Shown here: piece by piece, positions 1 to 9,213 of the stretch
Layout of the letters: every line of letters begins with the position of its first letter
How positions within the stretch are numbered: position 1 is the first letter of the stretch
DNA from: Mycobacterium conspicuum
GTDB lineage: Bacteria; Actinomycetota; Actinomycetes; Mycobacteriales; Mycobacteriaceae
Length of the DNA: 64,000 nucleotides
Assembly (NCBI RefSeq): GCF_010730195.1
Contig: NZ_AP022613.1
Coordinates: forward strand, 744,001 to 808,000
Reading direction: 5' to 3'
The notes under the pieces: model-generated
Databases searched by the model: none
What the model was told of the DNA's origin: nothing
Seen by the model: the letters and a program-made list of their open reading frames with translations, nothing else
Made by a program: the position numbers and the translations under genes

Positions 1-995
1 CCAAGATCAACCGCGTCGCCTTCGATACCGACGGCTCGATTCGCACCCTCGGAAACTTCAAGGTGCTCAAACGGCTCGGCTTCGGGCAGCCGTATATCGC
101 CATGATGCCGCAGTGGGACTTCCTCGACTTCATCGCGGAAAAGGCTTCTGCCTATCTGGAATTCACTTTGATCCGCAACGCCGAGGCCACCGACCTGATC
201 TTCGACGGCGATCGGGTGGTCGGGGTGCGCACGCCAGAACTGGAGGTGCGTGCGGAGCTGGTGGTGGCCGCTGACGGGCGCAAGTCCGCGCTACGCGCAG
301 CCGCGGGGCTGCAGACCGCTGCGGCGTACTCCCCGATGGACGTGCTGTGGTTCCGGCTGAAATGGCGTCCCGGCGACCCAGAGGAATTGTTCGGAGTGGC
401 CCGCAGGGGCCTGATGATGGTCATGATTTACCGCGGTGACTATTGGCAGATCGCGTATCTGATGTCCAAGGGCTCGAGTCCCCGGGGCGGATCATTGGAG
501 GAGTTCAAGCAACGGATCGTCATCGCACAACCACGGCTGCGTGAGCACGTCAACGACTTGACGTCATGGGACGACACCAGCGAGCTCGATGTGCGGGTGG
601 ACCGACTCAAGACGTGGTGGCGCAGCGGCCTGCTGTGCATCGGCGATGCCGCACATGCGATGTCGCCGGCCGGTGGGGTCGGCATCAACCTTGCGGTCGC
701 CGACGCGGTCGCCGCGGCCAACATTTTGTGCGCGCCGCTGCGTGAAGGCCGATTGACCGACGATTTGCTCGCGAAGGTGCAGCGGCGGCGCGAGCTGCCC
801 ACTCGGATCATCCAGGCATTTCAGGTATTCGTGCAGAACAACGCCGTCGCGCCCAATTTGAGCGGCGACCTGTCTCCGATCAAGGTCCCCAAGATCGTGG
901 GCTTCGGTCCGCTGCAGGCGATTCCGCCGATTTTCGTCGGGCGGGGCTTTCGTCCGGAGCATGTCCGCACCCCTGACGCGCACCCTCCGTCATAA
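1..995 (+). CDS. FAD-dependent monooxygenase, 5' end outside window
   Basis: The frame is open from the first bases, so the N-terminal GxGxxG dinucleotide-binding motif lies upstream and is not seen. The remaining ~330 residues fit the class A flavoprotein hydroxylases (PHBH/UbiH-like, FAD_binding_3). The C-terminal half has the second FAD motif GDAAHAMSPAGG near nt 643-678, followed by GVGINLAVADA, and an earlier segment reads VVAADGRKSALR, the DG motif of the family. Such enzymes use NAD(P)H and O2 to hydroxylate or epoxidise small organic substrates. The substrate cannot be read from the sequence. The stop codon is TAA at 993-995. No partner reductase is visible, and the next gene is on the opposite strand. 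Confidence 0.85.
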   Translation, partial: KINRVAFDTDGSIRTLGNFKVLKRLGFGQPYIAMMPQWDFLDFIAEKASAYLEFTLIRNAEATDLIFDGDRVVGVRTPELEVRAELVVAADGRKSALRAAAGLQTAAAYSPMDVLWFRLKWRPGDPEELFGVARRGLMMVMIYRGDYWQIAYLMSKGSSPRGGSLEEFKQRIVIAQPRLREHVNDLTSWDDTSELDVRVDRLKTWWRSGLLCIGDAAHAMSPAGGVGINLAVADAVAAANILCAPLREGRLTDDLLAKVQRRRELPTRIIQAFQVFVQNNAVAPNLSGDLSPIKVPKIVGFGPLQAIPPIFVGRGFRPEHVRTPDAHPPS

Positions 996-1112
996 CCCGA
1001 CGGCCCGCGCCAGGCCTTTGAGCAAGGTTTCGCGATGACCCAGCAACCGCTGCAGGTGCGGGACGGAGCTGCGGGCATCCCGCTCCAATTTCCCTGGTGT
1101 TCGAAACACCCT

Positions 1113-1154
1113 GTACGCCAGAGGCGTTCAGCATGATCAGCGCATCTGGCGTAC
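1113..1154. repeat. 10-bp perfect inverted repeat in an intergenic gap
   Basis: GTACGCCAGA at 1113-1122 is answered by TCTGGCGTAC at 1145-1154 across a 22-nt loop. It lies in the 370-bp gap 996-1365, downstream of both flanking convergent genes, where I see no convincing gene. It could be a bidirectional terminator stem without a U-tract, or a remnant repeat. The function is unknown. Confidence 0.4.
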
Positions 1155-1365
1155 ATCTCGCACACCGAGACGGCAGTAGCGTCACGTAGCACTCCCGGCG
1201 TCTGAGTCGCGGGTGTTTCGCCCATGCGCGAAAACCTTTGGGATTTCCCGCATTAAGGCATGACTGGATGGTGGGGCGGGCATGGCGGATCACGTACAGC
1301 CCAGCACCACCGACGGGGTGCGAGGGCTCGACGTGGGACTTACCGTCGGTGCAAGCCTGCGGTAC

Positions 1366-1767
1366 TTAGAGCCCGGCGATGACGATGCCCACGCCGACCA
1401 CCATCGTCAGCGCCAGCGTCACCAGCAGAACGCTGACGACACCCTCCTTGACCGCCGAGGCTTCGTGGTCGCCGGTCGCGATCGGCGCGAATTTTCGGCC
1501 GGCGCCCCACGCCGCCGCCAGCAGCGCCGCCACCCAGTTCGCGTAGCCGGAGTAGACGATCAGCGCGACCGCGGTGACCGCCCACGCGTGCGGCAGGTCG
1601 ACGTGCGGCCAAAGCAGGCCCAGCAGCACCAAAAACATCCCGTTGAGGACCGCCTCGAGGTGACTCGACAGCGCCATGCGCGGGTTCTTCAGCGCTGGCA
1701 CGGCGAACCCGGTGAGCAGGCCGAGCAAAAACAGCACGAGCCCGAGCGTGAAAAGCGCCGTCTGCAT
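1366..1767 (-). CDS. Styrene-oxide isomerase / hydroxylaminobenzene mutase-like membrane protein
   Basis: A 133-residue, four-helix membrane protein. The first helix reads LFLLGLLTGFAVPAL and is followed by NPRMALSSHLEAVLNG, then YSGYANW in helix 3. This pattern matches the HabA/HabB hydroxylaminobenzene mutases and styrene-oxide isomerases as I know them. Family members isomerise epoxides or aryl hydroxylamines inside the membrane. The length is typical of the family (about 135 aa). I chose ATG 1767; an in-frame TTG at 1785 would add six residues. It converges on the FAD monooxygenase, a pairing reminiscent of styrene pathways (monooxygenase plus isomerase), but the two are not co-transcribed and the link is only suggestive. 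Confidence 0.65.
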   Translation of the reverse strand: MQTALFTLGLVLFLLGLLTGFAVPALKNPRMALSSHLEAVLNGMFLVLLGLLWPHVDLPHAWAVTAVALIVYSGYANWVAALLAAAWGAGRKFAPIATGDHEASAVKEGVVSVLLVTLALTMVVGVGIVIAGL

Positions 1768-1867
1768 GTCGTTAACCCGTGCCAATCCGGATGGTCAGCG
1801 CCATGACGCAACGATATAAGCCCATAGGAAGCGAATGCCGTGCTTTCGCGACTCGGCGACCACATAC

Positions 1868-1888
1868 CGGCGCAAGAATTCCGCAAGC
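1868..1888 (+). promoter_or_regulatory. Spaced CGCAAG direct repeat upstream of an exported protein
   Basis: Two CGCAAG hexamers separated by 5 bp (11 bp centre to centre, one helical turn) lie 56 bp before the ATG at 1945. The block of 21 bp, with its CGG and C flanks, recurs with a single A/G difference at 21091-21111 in front of another exported protein. That spacing is typical of response-regulator half sites. The regulator is not identified. Confidence 0.45.
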
Positions 1889-1944
1889 GCTCAGCGGCAC
1901 ACTACTTTCGCGCTCCCGATACCGGGAAGCGGAAGGAATCAACC

Positions 1945-2325
1945 ATGAACACCTCACACAGCCTCAGGCACGTCGTTGCCGCGACGTTTATGACCGGCGG
2001 CATCGCGACGACGGGCCTGGCACTGACCCCGGGCAGCGCCCACGCGGAGAACTGGTGTCCGCCCAACGCGATGGTCGGCGCGGTCTGTTACGGGCCCAAT
2101 CAATGGTGCCCCGGAGATTCGCTCTTTCATTTGACCCAAAACCACGTTGCCAACCCGATCAATTGGGACATGAACGTCTGCCACACCTATTTCTACGTGC
2201 CCTCGGGTCAGGGCAACGTCGGTCAAAACATCTGGGAAGGCCCCAATCCTCCTGGGCCGCCGACCCTTCCCCCGCGGGTGCCGGCCATAATCCCGCCCAA
2301 CGAGTGCGCCCCGTGGTGTCGTTAG
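1945..2325 (+). CDS. Small exported Cys-rich protein, function unknown
   Basis: A 126-residue product with an N-terminal signal peptide: MNTSHSLRH, then a hydrophobic stretch ending TPGSAHA, with cleavage expected after AHA. The mature ~95 residues start ENWCPP and contain six cysteines (WCPP, AVCYG, QWCPGD, NVCHTY, NECAPWC), so disulfide bonds outside the cell are likely. The tail is Pro-rich. The start is ATG 1945, preceded by GGAAGGAA at 1931-1938. I recognise no catalytic motif. A second small exported Trp/Cys/Pro-rich protein of similar plan lies at 54918. The RidA-family gene begins 4 bp after the stop, so the two are probably one transcript. A CGCAAG direct repeat lies upstream. Confidence 0.75.
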   Translation: MNTSHSLRHVVAATFMTGGIATTGLALTPGSAHAENWCPPNAMVGAVCYGPNQWCPGDSLFHLTQNHVANPINWDMNVCHTYFYVPSGQGNVGQNIWEGPNPPGPPTLPPRVPAIIPPNECAPWCR

Positions 2326-2329
2326 GGGT

Positions 2330-2746
2330 ATGACCAGTGCAGCGTTCTTTGTCACCCCGGGATACGGCGATCGGCAGCGCCAGAAGTGGCACTATTCGCA
2401 GGCGGTCCGGTACGGCAACCGGGTCGACATCTCCGGCCAAGGCGGCTGGGACGACGACTGGGGATTCCCGGACGCGGCCCGCGACGAAGTGATCCGGGCC
2501 TTCGACAACGTCGAGCGGACGCTGGCCACCGCCGGCGCGTCGTGGCGCCACGTGGTCAGCGTGCACTCCTACCACCTGCCCGACGCCGACGGCGCGATCG
2601 GGCAAGACCAGCTGGCCACCATGGCCGAACAATTCCGCATCCGGATGGGAGACCGCGCTCCGCTATGGACCTGCGTCGGCGTCGCAGCGCTGGCCAACCC
2701 GCGCATGCGGGTCGAGATTCAGGTCACCGCCATCGTCGACGACTAG
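2330..2746 (+). CDS. RidA/YjgF/UK114-family protein
   Basis: A 138-residue single-domain protein of the RidA (YjgF/YER057c/UK114) family, soluble trimers that typically deaminate reactive enamine/imine intermediates in the cytoplasm. Visible family features are the early VDISGQGGWDDDW strand-turn, the helix with FDNVERTLATAGASWRHVV, and the C-terminal NPRMRVEIQVTAIV strand with the conserved Arg. The spacing from the upstream exported protein is 4 bp. The stop overlaps the convergent whiB3 stop by 3 bp (CTAG). The substrate is unknown, and many paralogues of this family are not true RidA enzymes. Confidence 0.8.
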   Translation: MTSAAFFVTPGYGDRQRQKWHYSQAVRYGNRVDISGQGGWDDDWGFPDAARDEVIRAFDNVERTLATAGASWRHVVSVHSYHLPDADGAIGQDQLATMAEQFRIRMGDRAPLWTCVGVAALANPRMRVEIQVTAIVDD

Positions 2747-3039
2747 GCGGAGCGGCGGCGCCCGATGTCGCTCTTGAGCAGCAGATCGCGCTCCGACTCG
2801 GAAAGGCCGCCCCAGACGCCATAGGGCTCCCCGACGCCCAGGGCGTGGGACCGGCACTGCTCGATCACGGGGCAGCGCCGGCACATCTCCTTGGCACGCT
2901 GTTCGCGTTGCATGCGGGCCCGGCCGCGCTCGCCGTCGGGATGAAAGAACATCGATGAATCGACGCCGCGGCACAGGCCGTGCAGTTGCCAATTCCAGAC
3001 GTCGGCATTCGGTCCAGGTAGCTGTTCCGGCTGTGGCAT
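2743..3039 (-). CDS. whiB3: WhiB3 iron-sulfur redox regulator
   Basis: A 98-residue Wbl protein nearly identical along its length to M. tuberculosis WhiB3 as I recall it (start MPQPEQLPGPNAD). The four [4Fe-4S] ligands are Cys23, Cys53, Cys56 and Cys62. GVWGGLSESER (residues 74-84) is the beta-turn that contacts the primary sigma factor, and a basic tail (GRRRSA) contacts DNA. WhiB3 senses NO, O2 and reductive stress and controls polyketide lipid synthesis and redox homeostasis. The C-terminus is a few residues shorter than in M. tuberculosis. The promoter must lie in the 370-bp gap to 3409. Confidence 0.97.
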   Translation of the reverse strand: MPQPEQLPGPNADVWNWQLHGLCRGVDSSMFFHPDGERGRARMQREQRAKEMCRRCPVIEQCRSHALGVGEPYGVWGGLSESERDLLLKSDIGRRRSA

Positions 3040-3409
3040 GGCTTATTCCCTCTCCGCACTGCACGCTCAAGCGGATTCAGCTTCGCGACTGCGCGAGTCG
3101 TGCAACTTAATTGGGTTCACGTCACCGATGACTACCGTCACGATAGACGTAAGGGGCGCTTCAAAAAAACTGTCAATTGCCCGCCGTTGTGTGACGAATG
3201 TCTAAGCGTTGCAAGAGAATTAACTCCGCGTTCATCTATCGCGCGGTCCCGAAACTCGAAGCGTGCTACTCGCAAGTCGGTCGGCGCCGAGATCGCGCAG
3301 CTCAGGAGCGTCTGAGTGGATGCTCCCGGCGACAGCGGCCTCGCCGTGGGTAATATCCCGGTAACGCAGACAGCACAGACTTTTTACTAATGGAACCCCC
3401 GCCATCAAC
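3040..3409. other. Intergenic region between divergent whiB3 and the Rv3415c homologue
   Basis: This 370-bp gap carries both divergent promoters. It is locally AT-richer (for example near 3160-3180 and 3215-3240). A 71-codon open frame at 3100-3315 has no family resemblance and no credible ribosome site, so I do not call it. No operator or small RNA could be assigned with confidence. Confidence 0.5.
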
Positions 3410-4249
3410 GTGAGCGAAACTCCCGACGATCCGACGATTCCCTCAACGCTCGAAGCCGCCGCATTCGGAAACGAACCCGGCGCCTGGCCGCTGCCCGCCG
3501 CGCGCACACCGCACGAACTGTGGCTGCGGGCCGTCGCGTCCGGCGGACAAGGGCGCTATGGCAATGCCTACGCCGACCTGGCGTCGCTGCGGCGCGCCCG
3601 CGCGGGCCCGCGGCTGGTGTCGCTGGCGCACAGCACGCAGGCCTCGCTGCTGCGTCAGCTCGGCTGGCACACCCTGGCGCGCGGGTGGGACGGCCGCGCG
3701 CTGGCGCTGGCCGGCGCCGATCCCGAGGCTCGCGCCGACGCACTGATCGGCCTGGCCGCCGACGCGCTGGGCGTCGGCCGCTTTGCCGCCGCGGCCCGGT
3801 TGTTGACGCGGGCGGACGCGGCGCTAAAGCCGGCCGAGTTGGCCGCGAACGCGGCGCAGCGGCTGGCGGTACGGCGGCGCTGGGTGGGCGCGGAGCTGGC
3901 GATGGCGTCCGGCGACGGGGCGACCGCGGTCCGCCGCGCCGAGGAAGGGGTCGAGCTGGCGCGGGCGATGACGACCGCATCCGTGCGACACCAGGTCAAA
4001 AGCGACGTGGTTTTGGCCGCCGCGCTGTGCAGCGACGGTGCCACCGAGCGGGCACGCGTCGTCGCGCAGAACGCGTTGACCTCCACCGGCGAATTCGGGC
4101 TGATACCGCTTCGCTGGGCATTGGCTTGCTTGCTGATCGATATCGCAAGCGTCACGGTTTCGGTACATCAATTGCGCGAACTCACCGACATTCGGGATAT
4201 TTGTGCGGGCCAGGTTCGGCACGCCGGAGGAACCTGGCATACGGCTTGA
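3410..4249 (+). CDS. Conserved mycobacterial protein (Rv3415c homologue)
   Basis: A 279-residue all-helical protein matching Rv3415c in position, length (about 275 aa) and reading. It is Ala/Arg-rich with repeated helix pairs (for example ARARAGPRLVSLAHSTQASLLRQLG, counted here in pieces as LVSLAHSTQASLLRQLG), suggestive of a TPR-like superhelix. That structural reading is inference. There is no signal peptide or membrane segment. The start is GTG 3410 with only a weak ribosome site. It lies 77 bp upstream of sigD on the same strand, and the association with sigD is conserved in mycobacteria. The function is unknown. Confidence 0.8.
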   Translation: MSETPDDPTIPSTLEAAAFGNEPGAWPLPAARTPHELWLRAVASGGQGRYGNAYADLASLRRARAGPRLVSLAHSTQASLLRQLGWHTLARGWDGRALALAGADPEARADALIGLAADALGVGRFAAAARLLTRADAALKPAELAANAAQRLAVRRRWVGAELAMASGDGATAVRRAEEGVELARAMTTASVRHQVKSDVVLAAALCSDGATERARVVAQNALTSTGEFGLIPLRWALACLLIDIASVTVSVHQLRELTDIRDICAGQVRHAGGTWHTA

Positions 4250-4261
4250 AAAGCGTTGCGG

Positions 4262-4309
4262 CCGTTACGTGTAGCTGTATTAGCCCGTGCTGTTTCCTAA
4301 CCGTTACGT
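4262..4309 (+). promoter_or_regulatory. Paired CCGTTACGT direct repeat upstream of sigD
   Basis: CCGTTACGT occurs at 4262-4270 and again at 4301-4309, 39 bp apart, in the 77-bp gap before sigD. The spacing is nearly four helical turns. It could be a regulator site or part of an autoregulated promoter. No consensus match is asserted. Confidence 0.3.
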
Positions 4310-4326
4310 TGGAGAGACCCGCGTCG

Positions 4327-4902
4327 ATGACAATGCAAGGGGAACGTCTCGACGCTGTGGTCGCGGAAGCGGTGGCAGGGGATCGCAATGCACTTCGGGA
4401 AGTATTGGAGATCATCCGCCCGATCGTCGTGCGCTATTGCCGGGCACGAGTCGGCACCGGCGAGCGCAGCGGCCTATCGGCAGACGATGTGGCACAGGAG
4501 GTTTGCTTGGCCGCTATAACGGCGCTGCCGCGCTACCGAGATCGCGGAAGGCCATTCCTGTCCTTCCTGTACGGCATCGCGGCCCACAAGGTGGCCGACG
4601 CCCATCGCGCCGCCGGCCGCGACCGCGCCTATCCGGCCGAGTCGGTTCCCGAACGCCGCTCGGCGGATGCCGGGCCCGAGCAGTTGGCGATCGAGGCCGA
4701 CTCGGTCAGCCGGATGAACGAATTGCTCGAGATCCTGCCCGCCAAACAACGCGAGATCCTCATCCTGCGCGTTGTGGTGGGGCTCTCCGCCGAGGAGACC
4801 GCCGCCACCGTCGGCAGCACCACCGGCGCGGTGCGGGTGGCCCAGCACCGGGCACTTCAGCGACTCAAAGACGAAATCGTAGCGGCAGGTGACTATGCGT
4901 AA
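4327..4902 (+). CDS. sigD: ECF sigma factor SigD
   Basis: A 191-residue group-4 sigma factor. Region 2 includes DDVAQEVCLAAITALPRY (-10 recognition and melting). Region 4 includes EILPAKQREILILRVVVGLS followed by the helix-turn-helix ending RVAQHRALQRLKDEI (-35 recognition). The sequence is almost the same as M. tuberculosis SigD from MTMQGERLDAVVAEAV to the C-terminus. I chose ATG 4327 because GGAGAG lies about 10 nt upstream; ATG 4333 is two codons further. The M. tuberculosis annotation extends upstream, and a similar non-ATG extension exists here but is less convincing. SigD links to stringent response and stationary phase in M. tuberculosis. It is followed by its anti-sigma factor with an 8-bp overlap. 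Confidence 0.95.
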   Translation: MTMQGERLDAVVAEAVAGDRNALREVLEIIRPIVVRYCRARVGTGERSGLSADDVAQEVCLAAITALPRYRDRGRPFLSFLYGIAAHKVADAHRAAGRDRAYPAESVPERRSADAGPEQLAIEADSVSRMNELLEILPAKQREILILRVVVGLSAEETAATVGSTTGAVRVAQHRALQRLKDEIVAAGDYA

Positions 4903-5701
4903 TCAGGGATATGCCTTCGGAGATCAGCCGGCGCTGGACGAGATAGCCCACACCGATCTGCTGTTGGACGCCCTCGCCGAGCGCGAGCGGATCGACCTCG
5001 ATGATCCCGAGGTCGACGCGCTGGCCGTGCTGATGGGGGACTGGCGCGACGACTTGCGGTGGCCGCCGGCCAGCGCGCTGGTCTCGCCCGAGGAAGCGGT
5101 CGAGGCGCTGCGCACCGGGCTGGCCGAGCGCCGCCGCACGCATCGGGGCGTGGCGGCGATCGGATCGGTCGCCGCGACCCTGCTGATGCTCAGCGGGTTC
5201 GGCGCACTCGTCGCCGACGCCCATCGCGGAGACCCGCTCTACGGGCTGCACGTGATGTTCTTCGACGCGCCGCGGGTCAACGACGACACCATCACGCTGT
5301 CCGCCAAGGCCGATCTGGCCAAGATCCAACAAATGATCGACCAGGGCCAATGGGATCAGGCCCACAATGAACTGGCCGAGGTCAGCAGCACCGTGCAGGC
5401 CATGAATGACAGCAGCAGCAGGCAGAACCTGCTCGACGAGGTCAACCTGCTGAACACCAGGGTGGAGTCGCGAAACCCCAACGCGCTGCCGGCTCCCGCG
5501 ACCAAACCCAAGGCGTCCGCGGTACCCGAGGAAGCGCCCGCCGCGCCCCCGGCCGAGGCCCCGCCGACGGTCGCCGACTCGATCCCCCCGTCGGTCCCGG
5601 CGTCGGTCCCCCCGGCCCCGTCGGCGCCTCCGCACCCGGGCCACCACCGGCACCACCACGGACAGACGGAGCCCCCGGTCACACCGAGCGCAGGACCTTA
5701 G
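4895..5701 (+). CDS. rsdA: Anti-sigma-D factor RsdA
   Basis: A 268-residue single-pass membrane protein. The N-terminal cytoplasmic sigma-binding part contains DEIAHTDLLLDALAERE and GDWRDDLRWPPAS, both shared with M. tuberculosis RsdA (Rv3413c). One membrane helix follows (about residues 85-108, VAAIGSVAATLLMLSGFGAL). The exported part has a helical segment, then a Pro/Ala-rich tail. Unlike M. tuberculosis, the extreme C-terminus is His-rich (HPGHHRHHHGQ), which might bind metal. ATG 4895 overlaps the sigD stop by 8 bp, giving translational coupling; GTG 4889 is an alternative. Release of SigD in M. tuberculosis involves ClpXP recognition of RsdA. Confidence 0.93.
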   Translation: MRNQGYAFGDQPALDEIAHTDLLLDALAERERIDLDDPEVDALAVLMGDWRDDLRWPPASALVSPEEAVEALRTGLAERRRTHRGVAAIGSVAATLLMLSGFGALVADAHRGDPLYGLHVMFFDAPRVNDDTITLSAKADLAKIQQMIDQGQWDQAHNELAEVSSTVQAMNDSSSRQNLLDEVNLLNTRVESRNPNALPAPATKPKASAVPEEAPAAPPAEAPPTVADSIPPSVPASVPPAPSAPPHPGHHRHHHGQTEPPVTPSAGP

Positions 5702-5710
5702 CGAAAGGCG

Positions 5711-6124
5711 TCAGTGCCGCCGGTGAAACCCGTCGGCGTCCGACGTGGCCTCATTGAGCGAGGCGTCGGCGTACCCCCGGCAGTAATCCCAGGTGACGTA
5801 CGCGTCGGGTTCGGGATCGTAGGCGGGCTCGTGCGGGCGGACCGTGCCGTCGATCAGCAGTTGCAGCAGGTTCGCGCGCAACATGTCCCAGTCGTGGTAG
5901 TGGTCTTGCTGGCACTCGTCGCAGCACACCACCAGCCCGCGAATTCCCTTGTGCGCCAAGAGGGCCTCATACACGGCCAGGTCGGCCAGGTCGGCCTCGA
6001 CCGCCACCCGTTCTTGCTGATCGAGCGGCTGGCCCGGCTCGACGGCGTCCAGCGCCGCCGACGGGTCACAGGGGTCGTCGGCAAACGGGTCGGGCGGCAA
6101 TCCCGGCGGGAGGTAGTCGCGCAC
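5711..6124 (-). CDS. DUF5319 family protein (Rv3412 homologue)
   Basis: A 137-residue conserved actinobacterial protein almost identical to Rv3412. It contains VVCCDECQQDHYHDWDML, where the two Cys-x-x-Cys-like cysteines and the His cluster suggest a metal site, and DAYVTWDYCRGYAD near the end. There is no signal peptide. I chose GTG 6124 because M. tuberculosis begins MRDYLPPGLPPDPF at the same place; the open frame continues upstream without family support. It is divergent from guaB2, with 125 bp between the starts. The function is unknown. Confidence 0.9.
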   Translation of the reverse strand: MRDYLPPGLPPDPFADDPCDPSAALDAVEPGQPLDQQERVAVEADLADLAVYEALLAHKGIRGLVVCCDECQQDHYHDWDMLRANLLQLLIDGTVRPHEPAYDPEPDAYVTWDYCRGYADASLNEATSDADGFHRRH

Positions 6125-6249
6125 GCCACCAGAGTACGCAAGGGGGCCGTCAAAACGCCAGCAGGGCGGCACGCCCAGACAAGCGGGTCCGGGCGGTACA
6201 TCAGCCGATAGGATGGGTTTCTCACTCCAACTATTGGAGGGCCTCACCG

Positions 6250-7845
<1,596 letters not shown>

Positions 7846-7859
7846 ACAGCGAACTGACC

Positions 7860-8987
7860 ATGGTCGAAATCGGGATGGGCCGCGCCGCCCGGCGCACCTA
7901 CGAGCTCAGTGACATCAGCATCGTGCCGTCGCGGCGCACCCGGTCGTCCAAGGACGTCTCGACGGCGTGGCAGCTGGACGCCTACCGGTTCGAGATCCCG
8001 GTGCTGGCGCACCCCACCGACGCCCTGGTGTCACCGGAGTTCGCCATCGAGCTCGGCCGGCTCGGCGGGCTGGGCGTGCTCAACGGCGAGGGGCTGATCG
8101 GCCGGCACGCCGACGTCGAAGCCAAGATCGCGCAGATCGTCGAGGCCGCGCACAAGGAGCCCGAACCGTCGGCGGCGATCCGGCTGCTGCAGGAGCTGCA
8201 TGCCGCGCCGCTGGATCCGGAGCTGCTGGGCGCCGCGGTGGCCCGGATCCGCGAGGCCGGGGTGATCACCGCGGTGCGGGTCAGCCCCCAGAACGCGCAG
8301 GCGCTGACACCGGTGCTGCTGCAAGCCGGGATCGACCTGCTGGTCATCCACGGCACGATCGTGTCGGCCGAGCGGGTCGCCAACGACGGCGAGCCGCTCA
8401 ACCTGAAGACCTTCATCTCCGAACTGGACGTGCCGGTGGTCGCCGGCGGCGTGCTCGACCACCGCACCGCGCTGCACCTGATGCGCACCGGCGCGGCCGG
8501 CGTCATCGTCGGCTACGGCTCCACCCAGGGCGTGACCACCAGCGACGAGGTGTTGGGCATCAGCGTGCCGATGGCCACCGCGATCGCAGACGCCGCCGCA
8601 GCGCGCCGCGAGTACCTCGACGAGACCGGCGGCCGCTACGTCCACGTGCTGGCCGACGGCGACATCCACACCTCGGGCGAGCTGGCCAAGGCCATCGCGT
8701 GCGGCGCGGACGCGGTGATGCTGGGCACGCCGCTGGCCGAGGCCGCCGAGGCGCTCGGCGACGGCTGGTTCTGGCCGGCCGCCGCCGCGCACCCGTCGTT
8801 GCCGCGGGGGGCACTGCTGCAGATCGCCGTCGGCGAACGCCCTCCTTTGGAGCGGGTACTCAACGGGCCGTCCGACGAACCCTTCGGCACCCTCAACCTC
8901 GTCGGGGGCCTGCGCCGATCGATGGCCAAGGCCGGCTACTGCGACCTCAAGGAATTCCAGAAGGTCGGGCTGGCCGTCGGGAGCTGA
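7860..8987 (+). CDS. guaB3: GuaB3, IMPDH-family protein lacking CBS domains and catalytic Cys
   Basis: 375 residues, the same length as Rv3410c. It is an IMPDH/GMPR-family TIM barrel without the CBS pair. The first strand region reads YELSDISIVPSRRTRSS. Where IMPDH has GxGSICTTR this protein has GYGSTQGVTT, so the catalytic Cys is absent, and IMPDH chemistry is not expected. ADGDIHTSGELAKAIACGADAVMLG is the phosphate-binding part, quoted here in shorter form as DIHTSGELAKAIACGADA. ATG 7860 matches the M. tuberculosis start; GTG 7842 (overlapping the guaB2 stop) is possible. The biochemical role is unsettled. It sits downstream of guaB2, but choD, its neighbour in M. tuberculosis, is displaced by the insert. 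Confidence 0.95.
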   Translation: MVEIGMGRAARRTYELSDISIVPSRRTRSSKDVSTAWQLDAYRFEIPVLAHPTDALVSPEFAIELGRLGGLGVLNGEGLIGRHADVEAKIAQIVEAAHKEPEPSAAIRLLQELHAAPLDPELLGAAVARIREAGVITAVRVSPQNAQALTPVLLQAGIDLLVIHGTIVSAERVANDGEPLNLKTFISELDVPVVAGGVLDHRTALHLMRTGAAGVIVGYGSTQGVTTSDEVLGISVPMATAIADAAAARREYLDETGGRYVHVLADGDIHTSGELAKAIACGADAVMLGTPLAEAAEALGDGWFWPAAAAHPSLPRGALLQIAVGERPPLERVLNGPSDEPFGTLNLVGGLRRSMAKAGYCDLKEFQKVGLAVGS

Positions 8988-9213
8988 CCTGCGCGAGCAG
9001 CGCGCTACCCGGAAGCTCGGCGGTCCGCAGCGCGTGGGCATGCTCGACCGGTAGCGGGGAGGTCCCGGAACGACGCATTCGGTCGGGCACGTACGAGCCT
9101 GGCGCTTCGGGCAACGGTAGCTTGCCGAGCCGGAATTTGATCGCGATCTCCCACGCGCTGGCAGCGGACTGCATCCACAACCAGACCTGGGTGTCGACCA
9201 GGTAACGCCTCAC
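8947..9213 (-). pseudogene. Decayed VapC-type PIN-domain toxin
   Basis: The reading frame begins MRRYLVDTQVWLWMQ, the first PIN strand with its catalytic Asp. It then jumps directly into SAASAWEIAIKFRLGKLPLPE, so about 30 residues between strand 1 and helix 3 are missing. A second deletion follows VEHAHALRTAELP: the HHRDPFDR segment expected next in this toxin family is gone, leaving GSALLAQ, and the frame then runs into the 3' end of guaB3 in antisense. The GTG start overlaps the antitoxin stop (GTGA). The product lacks most of the PIN core and should be inactive. Confidence 0.75.

Noticed and set aside
996..1280. Insertion-sequence or transposase remnant in the first intergenic gap
   Set aside because: The inverted repeat suggested one, but no frame in the gap shows a transposase motif and there are no target duplications that I can see.
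1282..1806. 174-codon plus-strand open frame
   Set aside because: Antisense to the better supported isomerase-like membrane gene. It is rich in Arg/Gln/His with no recognisable domain.
3100..3315. 71-codon open frame between whiB3 and the Rv3415c homologue
   Set aside because: No family similarity, no ribosome site, and it lies in the expected promoter region.
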